DNA of 64,000 nt from Bacteroidales bacterium (lineage in GTDB: Bacteria; Bacteroidota; Bacteroidia; Bacteroidales; UBA932): positions 87,643 through 151,642 of the forward strand of contig JAKSKH010000001.1 in the NCBI GenBank assembly GCA_024401855.1. Direction: 5' to 3'. Of this stretch, positions 1 to 8,807 are shown one piece after another (position 1 is the stretch's first letter; each line of letters begins with the position of its first letter). The notes under the pieces are model-generated. The model was not told where the DNA came from. It worked only from the letters and a program-made list of their open reading frames with translations, and searched no databases. A program made the translations under genes and the position numbers.

Positions 1-142
1 TCAGCAAGGTGCTCTTTCCGGTCCCGTTCGGAGCTATGAGAGCTATCTTGTCTCCTTCGTTAATGTTGAATCCTATATTCTCGAACAATACTTTCTGCCC
101 GTAGGATTTTGATATACTTTCTATCTGAAGGAAACTCGGCAT
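1..142 (-). CDS. ABC-F family ATP-binding protein, N-terminal 47 residues (runs off the window)
   Basis: The reverse strand from position 142 encodes MPSFLQIESISKSYGQ and continues off the left edge. A Walker A site reads APNGTGKST at residues 38-46, with Ala in place of the usual first Gly. The start resembles soluble ABC-F proteins (Uup/EttA type), which carry two ATPase domains, lack membrane segments and act on the ribosome; only the first P-loop is visible, so the subfamily cannot be given. A TAACTTTG element ends four bases before the ATG, so the mRNA may have almost no leader. The gene is divergent from the SpoT-like gene at 201. Confidence 0.75.
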   Translation of the reverse strand, partial: MPSFLQIESISKSYGQKVLFENIGFNINEGDKIALIAPNGTGKSTLL

Positions 143-146
143 GGCA

Positions 147-154
147 CAAAGTTA
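147..154 (-). promoter_or_regulatory. -7 promoter element of the ABC-F gene
   Basis: TAACTTTG on the minus strand matches the Bacteroidota -7 consensus TAnnTTTG. Four bases separate it from the ATG at 142, so transcription should begin at or next to the start codon. No convincing TTG is seen at -33. A near-consensus TATCTTTA on the plus strand at 167-174 could serve the divergent gene at 201. Confidence 0.55.
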
Positions 155-200
155 AAAAAAGATTCTTATCTTTAAACCTTACTTTTTAGAGCCAACACCT

Positions 201-2072
201 ATGGAAAAAGATGAGCTGAACGCCTTGGACCAGGCGGCAGGTAAAGTTTTTGAAGTAATGGCCGGCAGGGTCAGCGAAGATGAGCTGCAACTGATCAGGA
301 AAGCGTATCATTTTGCGGCGAAAGCCCACGAAGGGCAGAAGCGCAAGAGCGGAGAGCCCTATATCACACATCCGATTGCGGTTGCCCGCATAGCGGCAGA
401 GGAGCTTGAGCTGGATACAAGCACCGTGTGCGCCGCCTTCCTCCACGACGTTGTGGAAGATACGCCCTACACCATAGAGGACATCAGGGAGAATTTCGGA
501 AAAGACGTGGCTTTCCTGGTGGACGTGGTAACCAAAAGGAAGAAAGAAAGGTACGAGAACACCAAGCAGGTGGACAACTACAAGCAGATTCTCGCCTCGG
601 TCCATTATGACATACGCGCACTGCTCGTCAAGCTGAGCGACCGGCTCCACAATATGAGAACGCTGGAAAGCATGCGTCCGGACAAGCAGATGAAGATTGC
701 CGGAGAAACCGACTTCTTCTATGCCCCCCTGGCAGGACGGCTTGGCCTTTATCACGTAAAGTCGGAGCTTGAGAACCTGTCTTTCAAATTCCGCTGCCCG
801 CGCGACTTCTATTCCATGGAGGAGATGCTGGAAGCGGACAGGGAAAGCACAGCCCCGGCACTCACGAAATTCACCGAAGACATTGACCGGATTCTTTCCG
901 GAAGAAAAATCAAGGCCAGGATAGAAGTCCGTTACCGCAAGCCTTACAGTGTATGGAGGGACATGAAGGAAAAGGGCTGCGATTTCTCCCACGTGGAGTT
1001 CAAACATTATGTGCGCATCATTTATGAACCGATGAAAGGCTGGGGGCAGAGGGAATCGATAGAAAAAGATACTGCAATATATATTTATTCCATCCTTTCC
1101 AGTCATTTCACGGAACAGCCCAGAAGTGTCAACAACTATATAGACCATCCCAAAGACAACGGATACCAGAGTTTTCATGTGAGGTTCCTGAATCCGGCCG
1201 GAGTCTGGGAGGAACTTCACATAGCCTCCGAACGCATGCACATCAACTCAAGGCTGGGATGCGTGGTGGAACGCGGCGAGAGCTGGCTTGGCCGGTTCCG
1301 CAATGTCCTGCAGAACATTGCCGACAGCAATGACGGTTTCATGTTCATGGAAGGCCTGAACTCCTCCCTGTACAACGAGGACATAATCGCCTTCACGCCC
1401 AAAGGGAAAGGTATCATCCTGCCCCAGAAGGCCACAGCCATGGATTTCGCCTTCGAGCTTCACTCTGACATAGGTTCCCATGCGCAATACGCCCGCATCA
1501 ACGGGAAGCTTTGTCCTCTGAGCACCGAACTGCACCGTGGTGATTGCGTGGAGATAGGAGTCAGCGACAGGATTACACCAACCCGGGAATGGCTGAAAAA
1601 TGCCAAGGCATACAAATCGCGCAACATTCTCCGCGACATTCTCCGCAAACAGGAAGTGTTCGGATACAACCGCTGCACACATTGCCGCCCGCTCCCGGGA
1701 GACGAGGTAATAGGGTTCAAAGAGGCTGACGGCACCGTTACGGTACACAGCCGTCACTGTCCGGATGCAATTCAGCTTGCATCGGAGAACGGAGATGACA
1801 TAGTTGATGTCAGATTCGAACCCAACGAGGCTCTTACCTATCCTGTAAAGATGAAAATCACGGCCATTGACAGATATCACCTGCTGAGGGATATCCTGGA
1901 CTGTATCGTGGAAGACCGTCACCTTTCAATGAACGGACTTGAATCGGTGAACAGGGAACAGATTGTAACCTGTAACATAGAGTTCTTCGTCCATTCGGCA
2001 GACGAACTGAGGGGTGCGATAAGAAGCATCTCCAGGATCAAGGGTGTGGAGGAAGTAAAAACCGAAGCGTAA
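201..2072 (+). CDS. spoT: RelA/SpoT homologue, probably a (p)ppGpp hydrolase with a degenerate synthetase domain
   Basis: A 623-residue RSH protein with the full domain order: HD hydrolase (about 30-180), synthetase-like region (225-350), TGS (390-455), zinc-finger-like RCTHCRPLPGD (491-501), and a C-terminal ACT domain (540-620). The hydrolase residues are present: H57, H82-D83, E86-D87 and D147 in KLSDRLHN. In the synthetase region the G-loop-like PKDNGYQSFH survives, but the catalytic Asp expected five residues before R272 is Phe267, and the usual ELQIRT reads ELHIAS. I infer that it degrades rather than makes (p)ppGpp. It is shorter than typical RSH proteins (about 700-750). The next gene starts 10 bases on, suggesting an operon. 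Confidence 0.88.
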   Translation: MEKDELNALDQAAGKVFEVMAGRVSEDELQLIRKAYHFAAKAHEGQKRKSGEPYITHPIAVARIAAEELELDTSTVCAAFLHDVVEDTPYTIEDIRENFGKDVAFLVDVVTKRKKERYENTKQVDNYKQILASVHYDIRALLVKLSDRLHNMRTLESMRPDKQMKIAGETDFFYAPLAGRLGLYHVKSELENLSFKFRCPRDFYSMEEMLEADRESTAPALTKFTEDIDRILSGRKIKARIEVRYRKPYSVWRDMKEKGCDFSHVEFKHYVRIIYEPMKGWGQRESIEKDTAIYIYSILSSHFTEQPRSVNNYIDHPKDNGYQSFHVRFLNPAGVWEELHIASERMHINSRLGCVVERGESWLGRFRNVLQNIADSNDGFMFMEGLNSSLYNEDIIAFTPKGKGIILPQKATAMDFAFELHSDIGSHAQYARINGKLCPLSTELHRGDCVEIGVSDRITPTREWLKNAKAYKSRNILRDILRKQEVFGYNRCTHCRPLPGDEVIGFKEADGTVTVHSRHCPDAIQLASENGDDIVDVRFEPNEALTYPVKMKITAIDRYHLLRDILDCIVEDRHLSMNGLESVNREQIVTCNIEFFVHSADELRGAIRSISRIKGVEEVKTEA

Positions 2073-2082
2073 GCTTACACAT

Positions 2083-2988
2083 ATGAAAAGAATACTCAAA
2101 TCCATTATTTCCGCCTTCATCCTTCTCTGTCCGATGATGACGGGGACTGCAGGAGCGGCTGAGTCTTTCAGCTGGGTGGCTGACTCCCTCAAGACCGTGG
2201 AACTGTTGAACATTACGGTCAAGGACCAGCGCAACGCCATAGCGACGGTCAGAATAGGTTTCAGCAATCCTACGATGGCTTTTGAGATTTCCAATGTCAA
2301 CGCTGACCTCATCATAGACGGCAGGACCTGCTGCTCCGTGGCCACCAGAAACATCATAGCCGTCGAGAAGAAAAGTGACAAGACCTATCTCACTGACGTT
2401 GACATCGTCATTCCGGAAGATGCCAATATCTTCAGTATTCTCAATGTGCTCAAGTCGAGGTACAAGGCCAGTTTCTCGCTGTCCGCCTCAATGAAGGTGG
2501 CGATGCGCGGCGGATTGGGCGCCACATTCAGGACGGACATCCCCCTGGACGGAATACTTAAGTCGGAGGTTCTTATCACCCAGCTTTTGGAGAAGCCGTT
2601 TTCAATTTCCCCTCTTCCGGGCCAGTTCAGCGTAAAAAGTTTCGATATCCTGTACATAGACGAACTTGGGTCTGACGGATTCCAGGCTCTTCTTGAAATA
2701 GGCATAGATTCTCCCTCTCTCATGAAGATATCTCCGGAAATCGGGATTGCCGGAATGATGAAGCTGTCAGGTGCCGAAGCCTTCGACATAGAATCAGTCT
2801 ACAGACTTGACATAAAAAGCGGATACAGGATGTACTACATTCCCGTCAGAGGGAAACTGGCGGAAGGTTTCAACCCATGCGCGCTCCTCAATCTTCTGAA
2901 GAGCGGCAGCCGTGAGACCCTGTCCATTGTCCTGAGGCAGCCGAAGATAGTTGGAGAAAAGGAAATAACCATTTTTTCATATGAATAG
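2083..2988 (+). CDS. Exported protein with LEA14/WHy-like domains, function unknown
   Basis: A 301-residue protein with a signal peptide (about 1-25, hydrophobic core IISAFILLCPMM, cleavage near AGAAE). Two stretches, about 40-125 and 185-260, look alike: beta-rich, with a pattern of NITVKDQ, FSNPTM, ISNVNADLIIDG, as in the LEA14 (water-stress hypersensitivity) immunoglobulin-like fold; the second is weaker. No catalytic motif is visible. It lies between the SpoT-like gene (gap 10) and xpt (overlap 8), so it is co-transcribed with stress and purine-salvage genes. The fold assignment is inferred from sequence pattern only, and the role is unknown. Confidence 0.55.
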   Translation: MKRILKSIISAFILLCPMMTGTAGAAESFSWVADSLKTVELLNITVKDQRNAIATVRIGFSNPTMAFEISNVNADLIIDGRTCCSVATRNIIAVEKKSDKTYLTDVDIVIPEDANIFSILNVLKSRYKASFSLSASMKVAMRGGLGATFRTDIPLDGILKSEVLITQLLEKPFSISPLPGQFSVKSFDILYIDELGSDGFQALLEIGIDSPSLMKISPEIGIAGMMKLSGAEAFDIESVYRLDIKSGYRMYYIPVRGKLAEGFNPCALLNLLKSGSRETLSIVLRQPKIVGEKEITIFSYE

Positions 2989-3559
2989 ACTGGAACAGAA
3001 AATCATTTCCGACGGCATAGTCCGCGAAGGGAATGTCCTCAAGGTTGACAGCTTTCTGAACCATCAGATAGACATTGACATGCTCAACTGGATCGGAGAA
3101 GAATTCAAAAGACGTTTTTCTGACGTGAAGGTTGACAAGATTCTTACCATTGAGGCCAGCGGAATCGCACTTGCAAGTGTAGCCGCCCTGCACTTCAATG
3201 TTCCGGTGCTGTTTGCGAAGAAGACACAAAGTGTCAATGTGGACGGAGAAAAATTCTGTTCACAGGTTGCATCCTTCACCCACAAATGCATCAACAACGT
3301 CTTCGTGTCGAAGAATTATCTCAAAGCTGGAGAAAAGGTACTCATCATCGATGATTTCCTTGCCATGGGTTCTGCCCTGGAAGGACTGACAGACCTAGTC
3401 AGACAGGCGGGAGCCGAGGTGGCCGGAATTGGAATCGCCATAGAAAAGGGCTTTCAGGAAGGGGGAAGAAAAATCAGGGAAAAAGGATACAGACTGGAAT
3501 CACTTGCCATCATAGATGAGATGGATGGAACTACGGGAACCATTAAATTTAGACAATAA
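2981..3559 (+). CDS. xpt: Xanthine phosphoribosyltransferase
   Basis: A 192-residue cytosolic enzyme converting xanthine and PRPP to XMP for purine salvage. The PRPP-binding motif is VLIIDDFLAMGSA (about 120-132), and the N-terminal MNRLEQKIISDGIV and TIEASGIALA segments are typical of Xpt; length matches the family. It overlaps the LEA14-like gene by 8 bases, and its TAA shares one base with the ATG of the permease. The pairing of Xpt with a xanthine permease is a classic uptake-and-salvage unit. No purine riboswitch is seen, as there is no free leader. Confidence 0.93.
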   Translation: MNRLEQKIISDGIVREGNVLKVDSFLNHQIDIDMLNWIGEEFKRRFSDVKVDKILTIEASGIALASVAALHFNVPVLFAKKTQSVNVDGEKFCSQVASFTHKCINNVFVSKNYLKAGEKVLIIDDFLAMGSALEGLTDLVRQAGAEVAGIGIAIEKGFQEGGRKIREKGYRLESLAIIDEMDGTTGTIKFRQ

Positions 3560-4875
3560 TGGACAATATTTTCACTCTTGATGGCCGCGTTCCTCTGAGC
3601 AAGGCGCTCCCCATCGGCCTGCAGCATGTTCTGGCGATGTTTGTCTCAAACATCACCCCCATCATCATCCTTGCCGGGATTATGAACTTCGACCCGGCAT
3701 TCAAGGCCAACCTTGTACAGAATGCAATGATCGTCGCAGGCATCGGAACCCTGATTCAGCTGTTCCCGGTATGGAAGATAGGAGCACGACTTCCTATAGT
3801 AATGGGAATCAGTTTCACCTTCCTTTCCGTCGCCATAGGAGTTGCCACCACATACGGATACGGAACAATGATGTGTGCGGTCATTATAGGCGGTATAGTT
3901 GAAGGACTGCTTGGACTGTTCGCCAGATATTGGATCAGGATAATCACCCCCGTCGTAGCCTCGACAATCGTGATAGCAATAGGTTTCTCCCTTCTTCCCA
4001 TTGGCGCCGCCTCTTTCGCCGGCGGGCAGGGAGCCGCAGATTTCGGTTCCGCCCGGAACTGGATTGTCGGAACCGTGACACTGCTCAGTTGTATCCTTTT
4101 CAGAGTGTTCACCAAAGGTTTCTTCAAGTCCATTTCCGTTCTCGCAGGTCTTGTGGTTGGATATATTCTGGCTATATGCATGGACTTGGTTGATTTCAGT
4201 CCACTAAAGGAATGCGGCATAATTTCCCTCCCGACAATCCCAATGCTTAAGGAAGGTTTCGAACTTGATTTCAACCTCGGAGCCGTTCTTTCTTTCGTCG
4301 TGATTTTCCTTGTATCGGCAACCGAGACAATAGGAGACACCTCCGCACTCACCGCGGCCGGACTACATAGAGGGGCAAGCACAAAGGAATATTCAGGAGC
4401 TCTTGCCTGTGACGGATTCATCAGTTCGATTGCCGGTGTGTTCGGATGCACTCCCATCACTTCCTTCAGCCAGAATGTGGGTCTTGTTGGCATGACCGGA
4501 GTTGTCAACCGCTATGCAATAGGCACAGGTGCCGCCGTAATGATTATCGCCGGAATCTTCCCCGCCTTCGGGGCGCTTCTCTGCACAGTACCCTCCTGCG
4601 TTCTGGGAGGATGTACAATCATGATGTTCGGCTCCATCATCTTCGCCGGATTCGAGATGCTGTCAAGGTGCAAAATCAACACACACAACAAGTCCGTTGT
4701 AATCCTGTCCCTTTCAGTAGGTCTCGGATTCACACAAGTGACGGGAATGTTCGACATATTCCCGCAGATGATTCAGGACATTTTCGCAAACAACTGCGTT
4801 GCAGTTGTATTCGTTGTGGCACTGATCACCAATGCCTTCAACTTGTCCAGGACAAAGGAGGACTCAGACGCCTGA
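3559..4875 (+). CDS. pbuX: Xanthine/uracil permease, NCS2 family
   Basis: A 438-residue inner-membrane protein rich in hydrophobic helices (family: 14 segments). It begins with the NCS2-typical LSKALPIGLQHVLAMF and carries the signature TSFSQNVGLVGMTGV near residue 300. It is expected to import xanthine by proton symport, feeding the Xpt enzyme encoded immediately upstream (TAATG junction). Its 3' end overlaps the convergent manA by 12 bases with no terminator between. Substrate choice (xanthine over uracil or urate) is inferred from the neighbour. Confidence 0.9.
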   Translation: MDNIFTLDGRVPLSKALPIGLQHVLAMFVSNITPIIILAGIMNFDPAFKANLVQNAMIVAGIGTLIQLFPVWKIGARLPIVMGISFTFLSVAIGVATTYGYGTMMCAVIIGGIVEGLLGLFARYWIRIITPVVASTIVIAIGFSLLPIGAASFAGGQGAADFGSARNWIVGTVTLLSCILFRVFTKGFFKSISVLAGLVVGYILAICMDLVDFSPLKECGIISLPTIPMLKEGFELDFNLGAVLSFVVIFLVSATETIGDTSALTAAGLHRGASTKEYSGALACDGFISSIAGVFGCTPITSFSQNVGLVGMTGVVNRYAIGTGAAVMIIAGIFPAFGALLCTVPSCVLGGCTIMMFGSIIFAGFEMLSRCKINTHNKSVVILSLSVGLGFTQVTGMFDIFPQMIQDIFANNCVAVVFVVALITNAFNLSRTKEDSDA

Positions 4876-5700
4876 GGTCAGCAGTTTCATTGAGCCCGTC
4901 GGAACGGCGCAAAGATCCTCCTTCAGAAGAAGCGCCGCCTCGCCGGCCTTGATGAAGGTTCCGTTGACGGTTCCCTCCCCTTCAAGACACATCACAACCA
5001 TGAATTCACCCTCTGTCTTTTTCTCAAGAGGCCGGGTGAGTTCCATGAAGGTCGTCGTGAAATAGGGGCACCTGACTATTTCTATGTCCTCATTCTTCCT
5101 TGCGACGTAACTGGTACGGTAATCCGGAAGAACAGTGTAGTCAATTGCATCCTTAGCTTCCTGAGTGTGGAGCTGGCGGGGTTTGCCGTCAAGCCCCGGA
5201 CGTCCGTAATCGTAAATACGGTATGTTACATCTGAAGTCTGCTGTATTTCTGCGATATAGCATCCTCCGCCGATGGCATGGATACGGCCTGCAGGCAGGA
5301 AGAACACATCTCCGGGTTTCACGGGATAGTCGGAAAGAACGTCAGTTATCCTGTCGTTCTCCACAAGTTCGACGTATTTCTCCGGATTTATACTTTCTTT
5401 CAGACCGCTCAGCAGATGAGCGCCTTCAGAGGCCCCGATAACATACCACATCTCTGTCTTGCCCTTGCAGTTATGGCGTTTTGCCGCAAGTTCATCATTG
5501 GGATGCACCTGAATGCTGAGATCTTTGTGAGCGTCTATGAACTTGATAAGGAGAGGAAACTGTCCGGGGAAGATATCGGTTATCTTCTTACCCTTCTCAG
5601 GGCCTTCAGAAACTACGGATTCATTACCGGGAACGGCGGAAAGCACCCAGCTTTCCGTTCCCCAGACCATTGTCTTGAGTATCGGTGAAAACTTATACAT
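4864..5700 (-). CDS. manA: Mannose-6-phosphate isomerase, type I, compact form
   Basis: A 278-residue zinc enzyme interconverting mannose 6-phosphate and fructose 6-phosphate. Metal-site motifs are visible: QVHPND (about 63-68), KTEMWYV (81-87) and GRIHAIGGG followed by AEIQQTSDVTYRIYDYGR. It is shorter than usual bacterial forms (about 310-320): after MVWGTESW the segment that normally separates the IWGG and GESW motifs is missing, and the sequence then matches well. It lies six bases after the M3 peptidase gene and is the last gene of that run, overlapping pbuX tail to tail by 12 bases. Confidence 0.88.
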   Translation of the reverse strand: MYKFSPILKTMVWGTESWVLSAVPGNESVVSEGPEKGKKITDIFPGQFPLLIKFIDAHKDLSIQVHPNDELAAKRHNCKGKTEMWYVIGASEGAHLLSGLKESINPEKYVELVENDRITDVLSDYPVKPGDVFFLPAGRIHAIGGGCYIAEIQQTSDVTYRIYDYGRPGLDGKPRQLHTQEAKDAIDYTVLPDYRTSYVARKNEDIEIVRCPYFTTTFMELTRPLEKKTEGEFMVVMCLEGEGTVNGTFIKAGEAALLLKEDLCAVPTGSMKLLTSGV

Positions 5701-5706
5701 ATCTGT

Positions 5707-7719
5707 TTATTTTAAACCTCTTGCCCTTAGAAGTGCGGAAGCGTCGGGATCCGCTCCGCGGAAGCGCTTGTAAAGAATCATTGGCTCTTCGCTTCCTCCC
5801 ATCTCCAGTACATTATGACGGAAACTCATGGCAGTTTCCTTGTCAAAGATGCCTTTCTGCCTGAACAGTTCGAAAGCGTCCTTGTCAAGAACCTCTGCCC
5901 AGAGATAGCTGTAGTAACCTGCACTGTATCCACTCGAACCGAAAATATGGTTGAAATAAGTGCTGCGGTAACGCGGGATAATCTCGTCTATGAGTCCCAT
6001 TTCCTTTGACGCCTGAGCCTCGAAGGCATTTACATCCACGCCCTCGATACTCTCAAGTTCATGCCATTTCATATCAAGGATACTGGCGGCGCAAAGTTCT
6101 CCTGTGGTGAATCCCTGATTGAAGTTTCCGGCTGCCTGAAGTTTGTCCACAAGTTCCTGGGGAATGACCTCTCCGGTCTCGTAATGGAATGCATAGGTGG
6201 CGAGAACTTCCGGCTCGAACGCCCAGTTCTCGTTAATCTGTGAAGGAAGTTCGACGAAGTCCCTCTTTACTGAAGTACCGCCTACGCTCTTGTATGTACA
6301 CTGGCTGAGGAGCCCGTGCAGGGCATGGCCGAATTCGTGGAACATGGTTTCCACCTGATCTATGTTGAGAAGGGCGGGAGTTCCATCGGAAGGTTTGTTG
6401 AAGTTGCCCACATTGACAATCACAGGCCTGACGTCCTTCCCGTCAGGAGTCTTGTACTGATTTACGAAGTTGGTCATCCAGGCGCCTGCACGCTTGCTGT
6501 CGCGGGGATAATAGTCAGTGATGATGATTCCGACAAGGGATCCGTCCTCGTCCGTAACCTTGAAAGCCTCGCACTCGGGATAATAAAGTGCAACGTCGGC
6601 AACCGGCTCGAACTTGAGTCCATAAAGGCGTGAGGCGTTCCCGAAAACTCCGGCACGGACGTTCTCCATCTTGAAATATTTCATTATCTCGGATTCGTCC
6701 ATTGCATAGCGGGCCTTACGGACGCGCTCTGCATAGTACATGTAATCCCACGGTTCGATACGTGACCCTTCCGGAAGAATACCGGCCGCAATGTCCTCAT
6801 CCATAACCTTCTGCATGTCGGCCACTTCTTCACGGGCCCTTGCCATGGCGGCATCCATTATGCCGGACAGGAAATTATCTACGGTTGCAGGGTCGCCGGC
6901 CATCTTGTTGTGAAGAATCATGGCGGCGGGAGATGCATAACCAAGGAGTTTCGCCTTCTCTATTCGCAGTTCCATTATGCGCAGTACATCAGCTTTGTTG
7001 TCCTTGTCATTACCATTGTTGCCACGCATGGAGTATCCGCGGAAAATCTGCTCCCGGAGCTCCCTGTCCTCGGTGGAGGCCATCCTGTCATAGTAGTTCG
7101 CCACGGAAAAGCCGAACTTCTCCTTGAAAGCATTGCTCTCGTCAAGCAGATTGTTGCCGAATTTGAGAACAAGGGAGGAAAGCTCCTCGTTTATTTCGCG
7201 CAAACGGGTCTGCTGCTCTTCAGGCAGAGCGATTCCATTGTTGACGAAACTCTCATAGAAGTCCTTCAGAAGCATCTGCTGCTCGCGGGTGAGATTGCTC
7301 TGGTCAGACTTGTAAACCTTCTCCACACGCTTGAAGAGCTCCGGATTCATGAAAATATTGTCGCTGTGCCTTGAAAGAAGAGGCGTAGCCTCCGCAACGA
7401 TGTCGTTTAAAGACTCTGTGGCGTTGCTTTCACTTATATTGAAAAGCACGTTGGATACTTTCTCGAGAGTTGAACCGCTGCGGTCAAGAGCAGCAATGGT
7501 GTTCTCAAAGTCCGGCTCGTCAGGGCAAGCGACGATAGCCTCTATTTCCCTGTTCTGCTCCTCTATGCCGGCCTGAACCGCGGGGAGGTAATGAGACTCC
7601 TGAATCTTGTCGAACGGAGGTATTCCATACGGGGTGTTCCAATCTTCCAGGAAAGGATTGTTATTGCTGCAAGCTGTCATAGCCAATACCGCGAATGCGG
7701 CCGTCATTATTTTTTTCAT
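5707..7719 (-). CDS. dcp: M3-family oligopeptidase / peptidyl-dipeptidase, predicted lipoprotein
   Basis: A 670-residue zinc metallopeptidase of the Dcp/thimet oligopeptidase family. The active site HEFGH is at residues 461-465. The reading frame stays open 97 codons further upstream, but that part overlaps the nuclease gene; I chose the ATG at 7719 because it gives a lipoprotein signal (MKKIMTAAFAVLAMTAC, Cys17) and follows the previous stop by one base. E. coli Dcp is cytoplasmic, so this copy probably works in the periplasm or at the surface on short peptides. It sits between the nuclease and manA in a tight minus-strand run. Confidence 0.9.
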   Translation of the reverse strand: MKKIMTAAFAVLAMTACSNNNPFLEDWNTPYGIPPFDKIQESHYLPAVQAGIEEQNREIEAIVACPDEPDFENTIAALDRSGSTLEKVSNVLFNISESNATESLNDIVAEATPLLSRHSDNIFMNPELFKRVEKVYKSDQSNLTREQQMLLKDFYESFVNNGIALPEEQQTRLREINEELSSLVLKFGNNLLDESNAFKEKFGFSVANYYDRMASTEDRELREQIFRGYSMRGNNGNDKDNKADVLRIMELRIEKAKLLGYASPAAMILHNKMAGDPATVDNFLSGIMDAAMARAREEVADMQKVMDEDIAAGILPEGSRIEPWDYMYYAERVRKARYAMDESEIMKYFKMENVRAGVFGNASRLYGLKFEPVADVALYYPECEAFKVTDEDGSLVGIIITDYYPRDSKRAGAWMTNFVNQYKTPDGKDVRPVIVNVGNFNKPSDGTPALLNIDQVETMFHEFGHALHGLLSQCTYKSVGGTSVKRDFVELPSQINENWAFEPEVLATYAFHYETGEVIPQELVDKLQAAGNFNQGFTTGELCAASILDMKWHELESIEGVDVNAFEAQASKEMGLIDEIIPRYRSTYFNHIFGSSGYSAGYYSYLWAEVLDKDAFELFRQKGIFDKETAMSFRHNVLEMGGSEEPMILYKRFRGADPDASALLRARGLK

Positions 7720-7720
7720 A

Positions 7721-8791
7721 TTAAAGCGATATATTCTTGTAAAGATAACCATTTTTCCCAAGTTTATCCTCCAGTTCAGATATAGACATGAACATATCCG
7801 GAGATATTTTGGAAGGGTTTCCTTTTTTGTTTGGGAAATACAGCCCGAAACCGCTGTATCCATTTTTTTCGGAAAAGACGACCACCGCCTTGAAGAGTGC
7901 CGCAGGCACCCTGACCCTGTGCCCGGCGTTGTCTCTGACATAGTCGGCAGATCCTCTTGTATCAGTCCCTGCAACAACGTAGAGCGTGTCACAATGCACC
8001 GCCAATTCACGGCAGTATGCCTCCAATGAGGCCCACGCGCCGGAATTCAGACCGGAGTTCTCGGGCACTATGTTGCAGGCCATGAAAACGTCCAGATTAT
8101 CCCTCAGCCCGAGTCTGTCGGCGGACGGGACAAGGTGCCCCCTCACAAAGGAACCGCCTGACCCGGAGGTAAAAGATTTATTGCCGATCGAGGCCTGGGA
8201 ACCACGGGGGATGAGAGGATCGTAAGCATAAGCGTCCGTTCTCACCCCATCCGTCAGGTCCGATAAGCAGAGCGGGTAGGCTACCCATCTGGCAATCCTC
8301 GCAAGCGTGTCATAATAAACGGAATAATTCCGTCCTCCCGAAGAAGAAGGATGATGGATGAAGACGCATCCGTCTCCCACCGACGTTTCCGGCAACTCCG
8401 GCCAGGAGACATCCGCCACATCCGAAGCGAAACCGGGGCAGGAACCCCTTCGAACCGAAACGCACGCAGCATCGCATGCCTCCGTTTCTCCATGATAGAT
8501 GTGGGGGCGGGCCAGAAGCGTGACGGCATCGCCCTCCTCTATGCCTTCCTGCCGGAATCCTCTCATCCCGTACACCTTCAGATAATCCTCCCCGTCATAG
8601 AGATAGAATCGTCCGTTGTCGTAATCGGCTATCGATACGACTGTGGCGGAAACGCGGCAGAAAGCCGTATCCCCGGCATCTGCCCTGTTCTTGAATTCAG
8701 TGATGCTGTCCGATGTATGCGCAGGTACGGGGACCCTTGCGCAGGACGCAAAAAAGATGGCCGACAAGGCCATGAAGGTGAAGTTTTTCAT
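7721..8791 (-). CDS. DNA/RNA non-specific endonuclease lipoprotein with N-terminal OB-fold-like domain
   Basis: A 356-residue protein. A lipoprotein-type signal (MKNFTFMALSAIFFASC, Cys17) is followed by a small beta-rich region, about 42-112, resembling an OB fold, and then a NUC1-type beta-beta-alpha metal endonuclease domain (about 135-350). The catalytic segment is FVRGHLVPSADR with His219; most homologues have Asp in place of the Val before RGH. The second motif CNIVPENSGLNSGAW fits the conserved Asn metal ligand. The start at 8791 was preferred over the in-frame start 24 codons upstream because of the signal. It probably cuts extracellular nucleic acid. One base separates it from the peptidase gene. 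Confidence 0.83.
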   Translation of the reverse strand: MKNFTFMALSAIFFASCARVPVPAHTSDSITEFKNRADAGDTAFCRVSATVVSIADYDNGRFYLYDGEDYLKVYGMRGFRQEGIEEGDAVTLLARPHIYHGETEACDAACVSVRRGSCPGFASDVADVSWPELPETSVGDGCVFIHHPSSSGGRNYSVYYDTLARIARWVAYPLCLSDLTDGVRTDAYAYDPLIPRGSQASIGNKSFTSGSGGSFVRGHLVPSADRLGLRDNLDVFMACNIVPENSGLNSGAWASLEAYCRELAVHCDTLYVVAGTDTRGSADYVRDNAGHRVRVPAALFKAVVVFSEKNGYSGFGLYFPNKKGNPSKISPDMFMSISELEDKLGKNGYLYKNISL

Positions 8792-8807
8792 ATTTTTCAA
8801 AAAAAGG

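Noticed and set aside
186-1241. A 351-codon open frame antisense to the SpoT-like gene
   Set aside because: It mirrors the codon structure of the real gene and has no start context, signal or family motif.
2989-2989. Purine riboswitch before xpt-pbuX
   Set aside because: xpt overlaps the preceding gene, leaving no room for an aptamer.
7720-8010. The M3 peptidase frame extends 97 codons upstream of the chosen start
   Set aside because: That part overlaps the nuclease gene and lacks family similarity, whereas the ATG at 7719 gives a proper lipoprotein signal.
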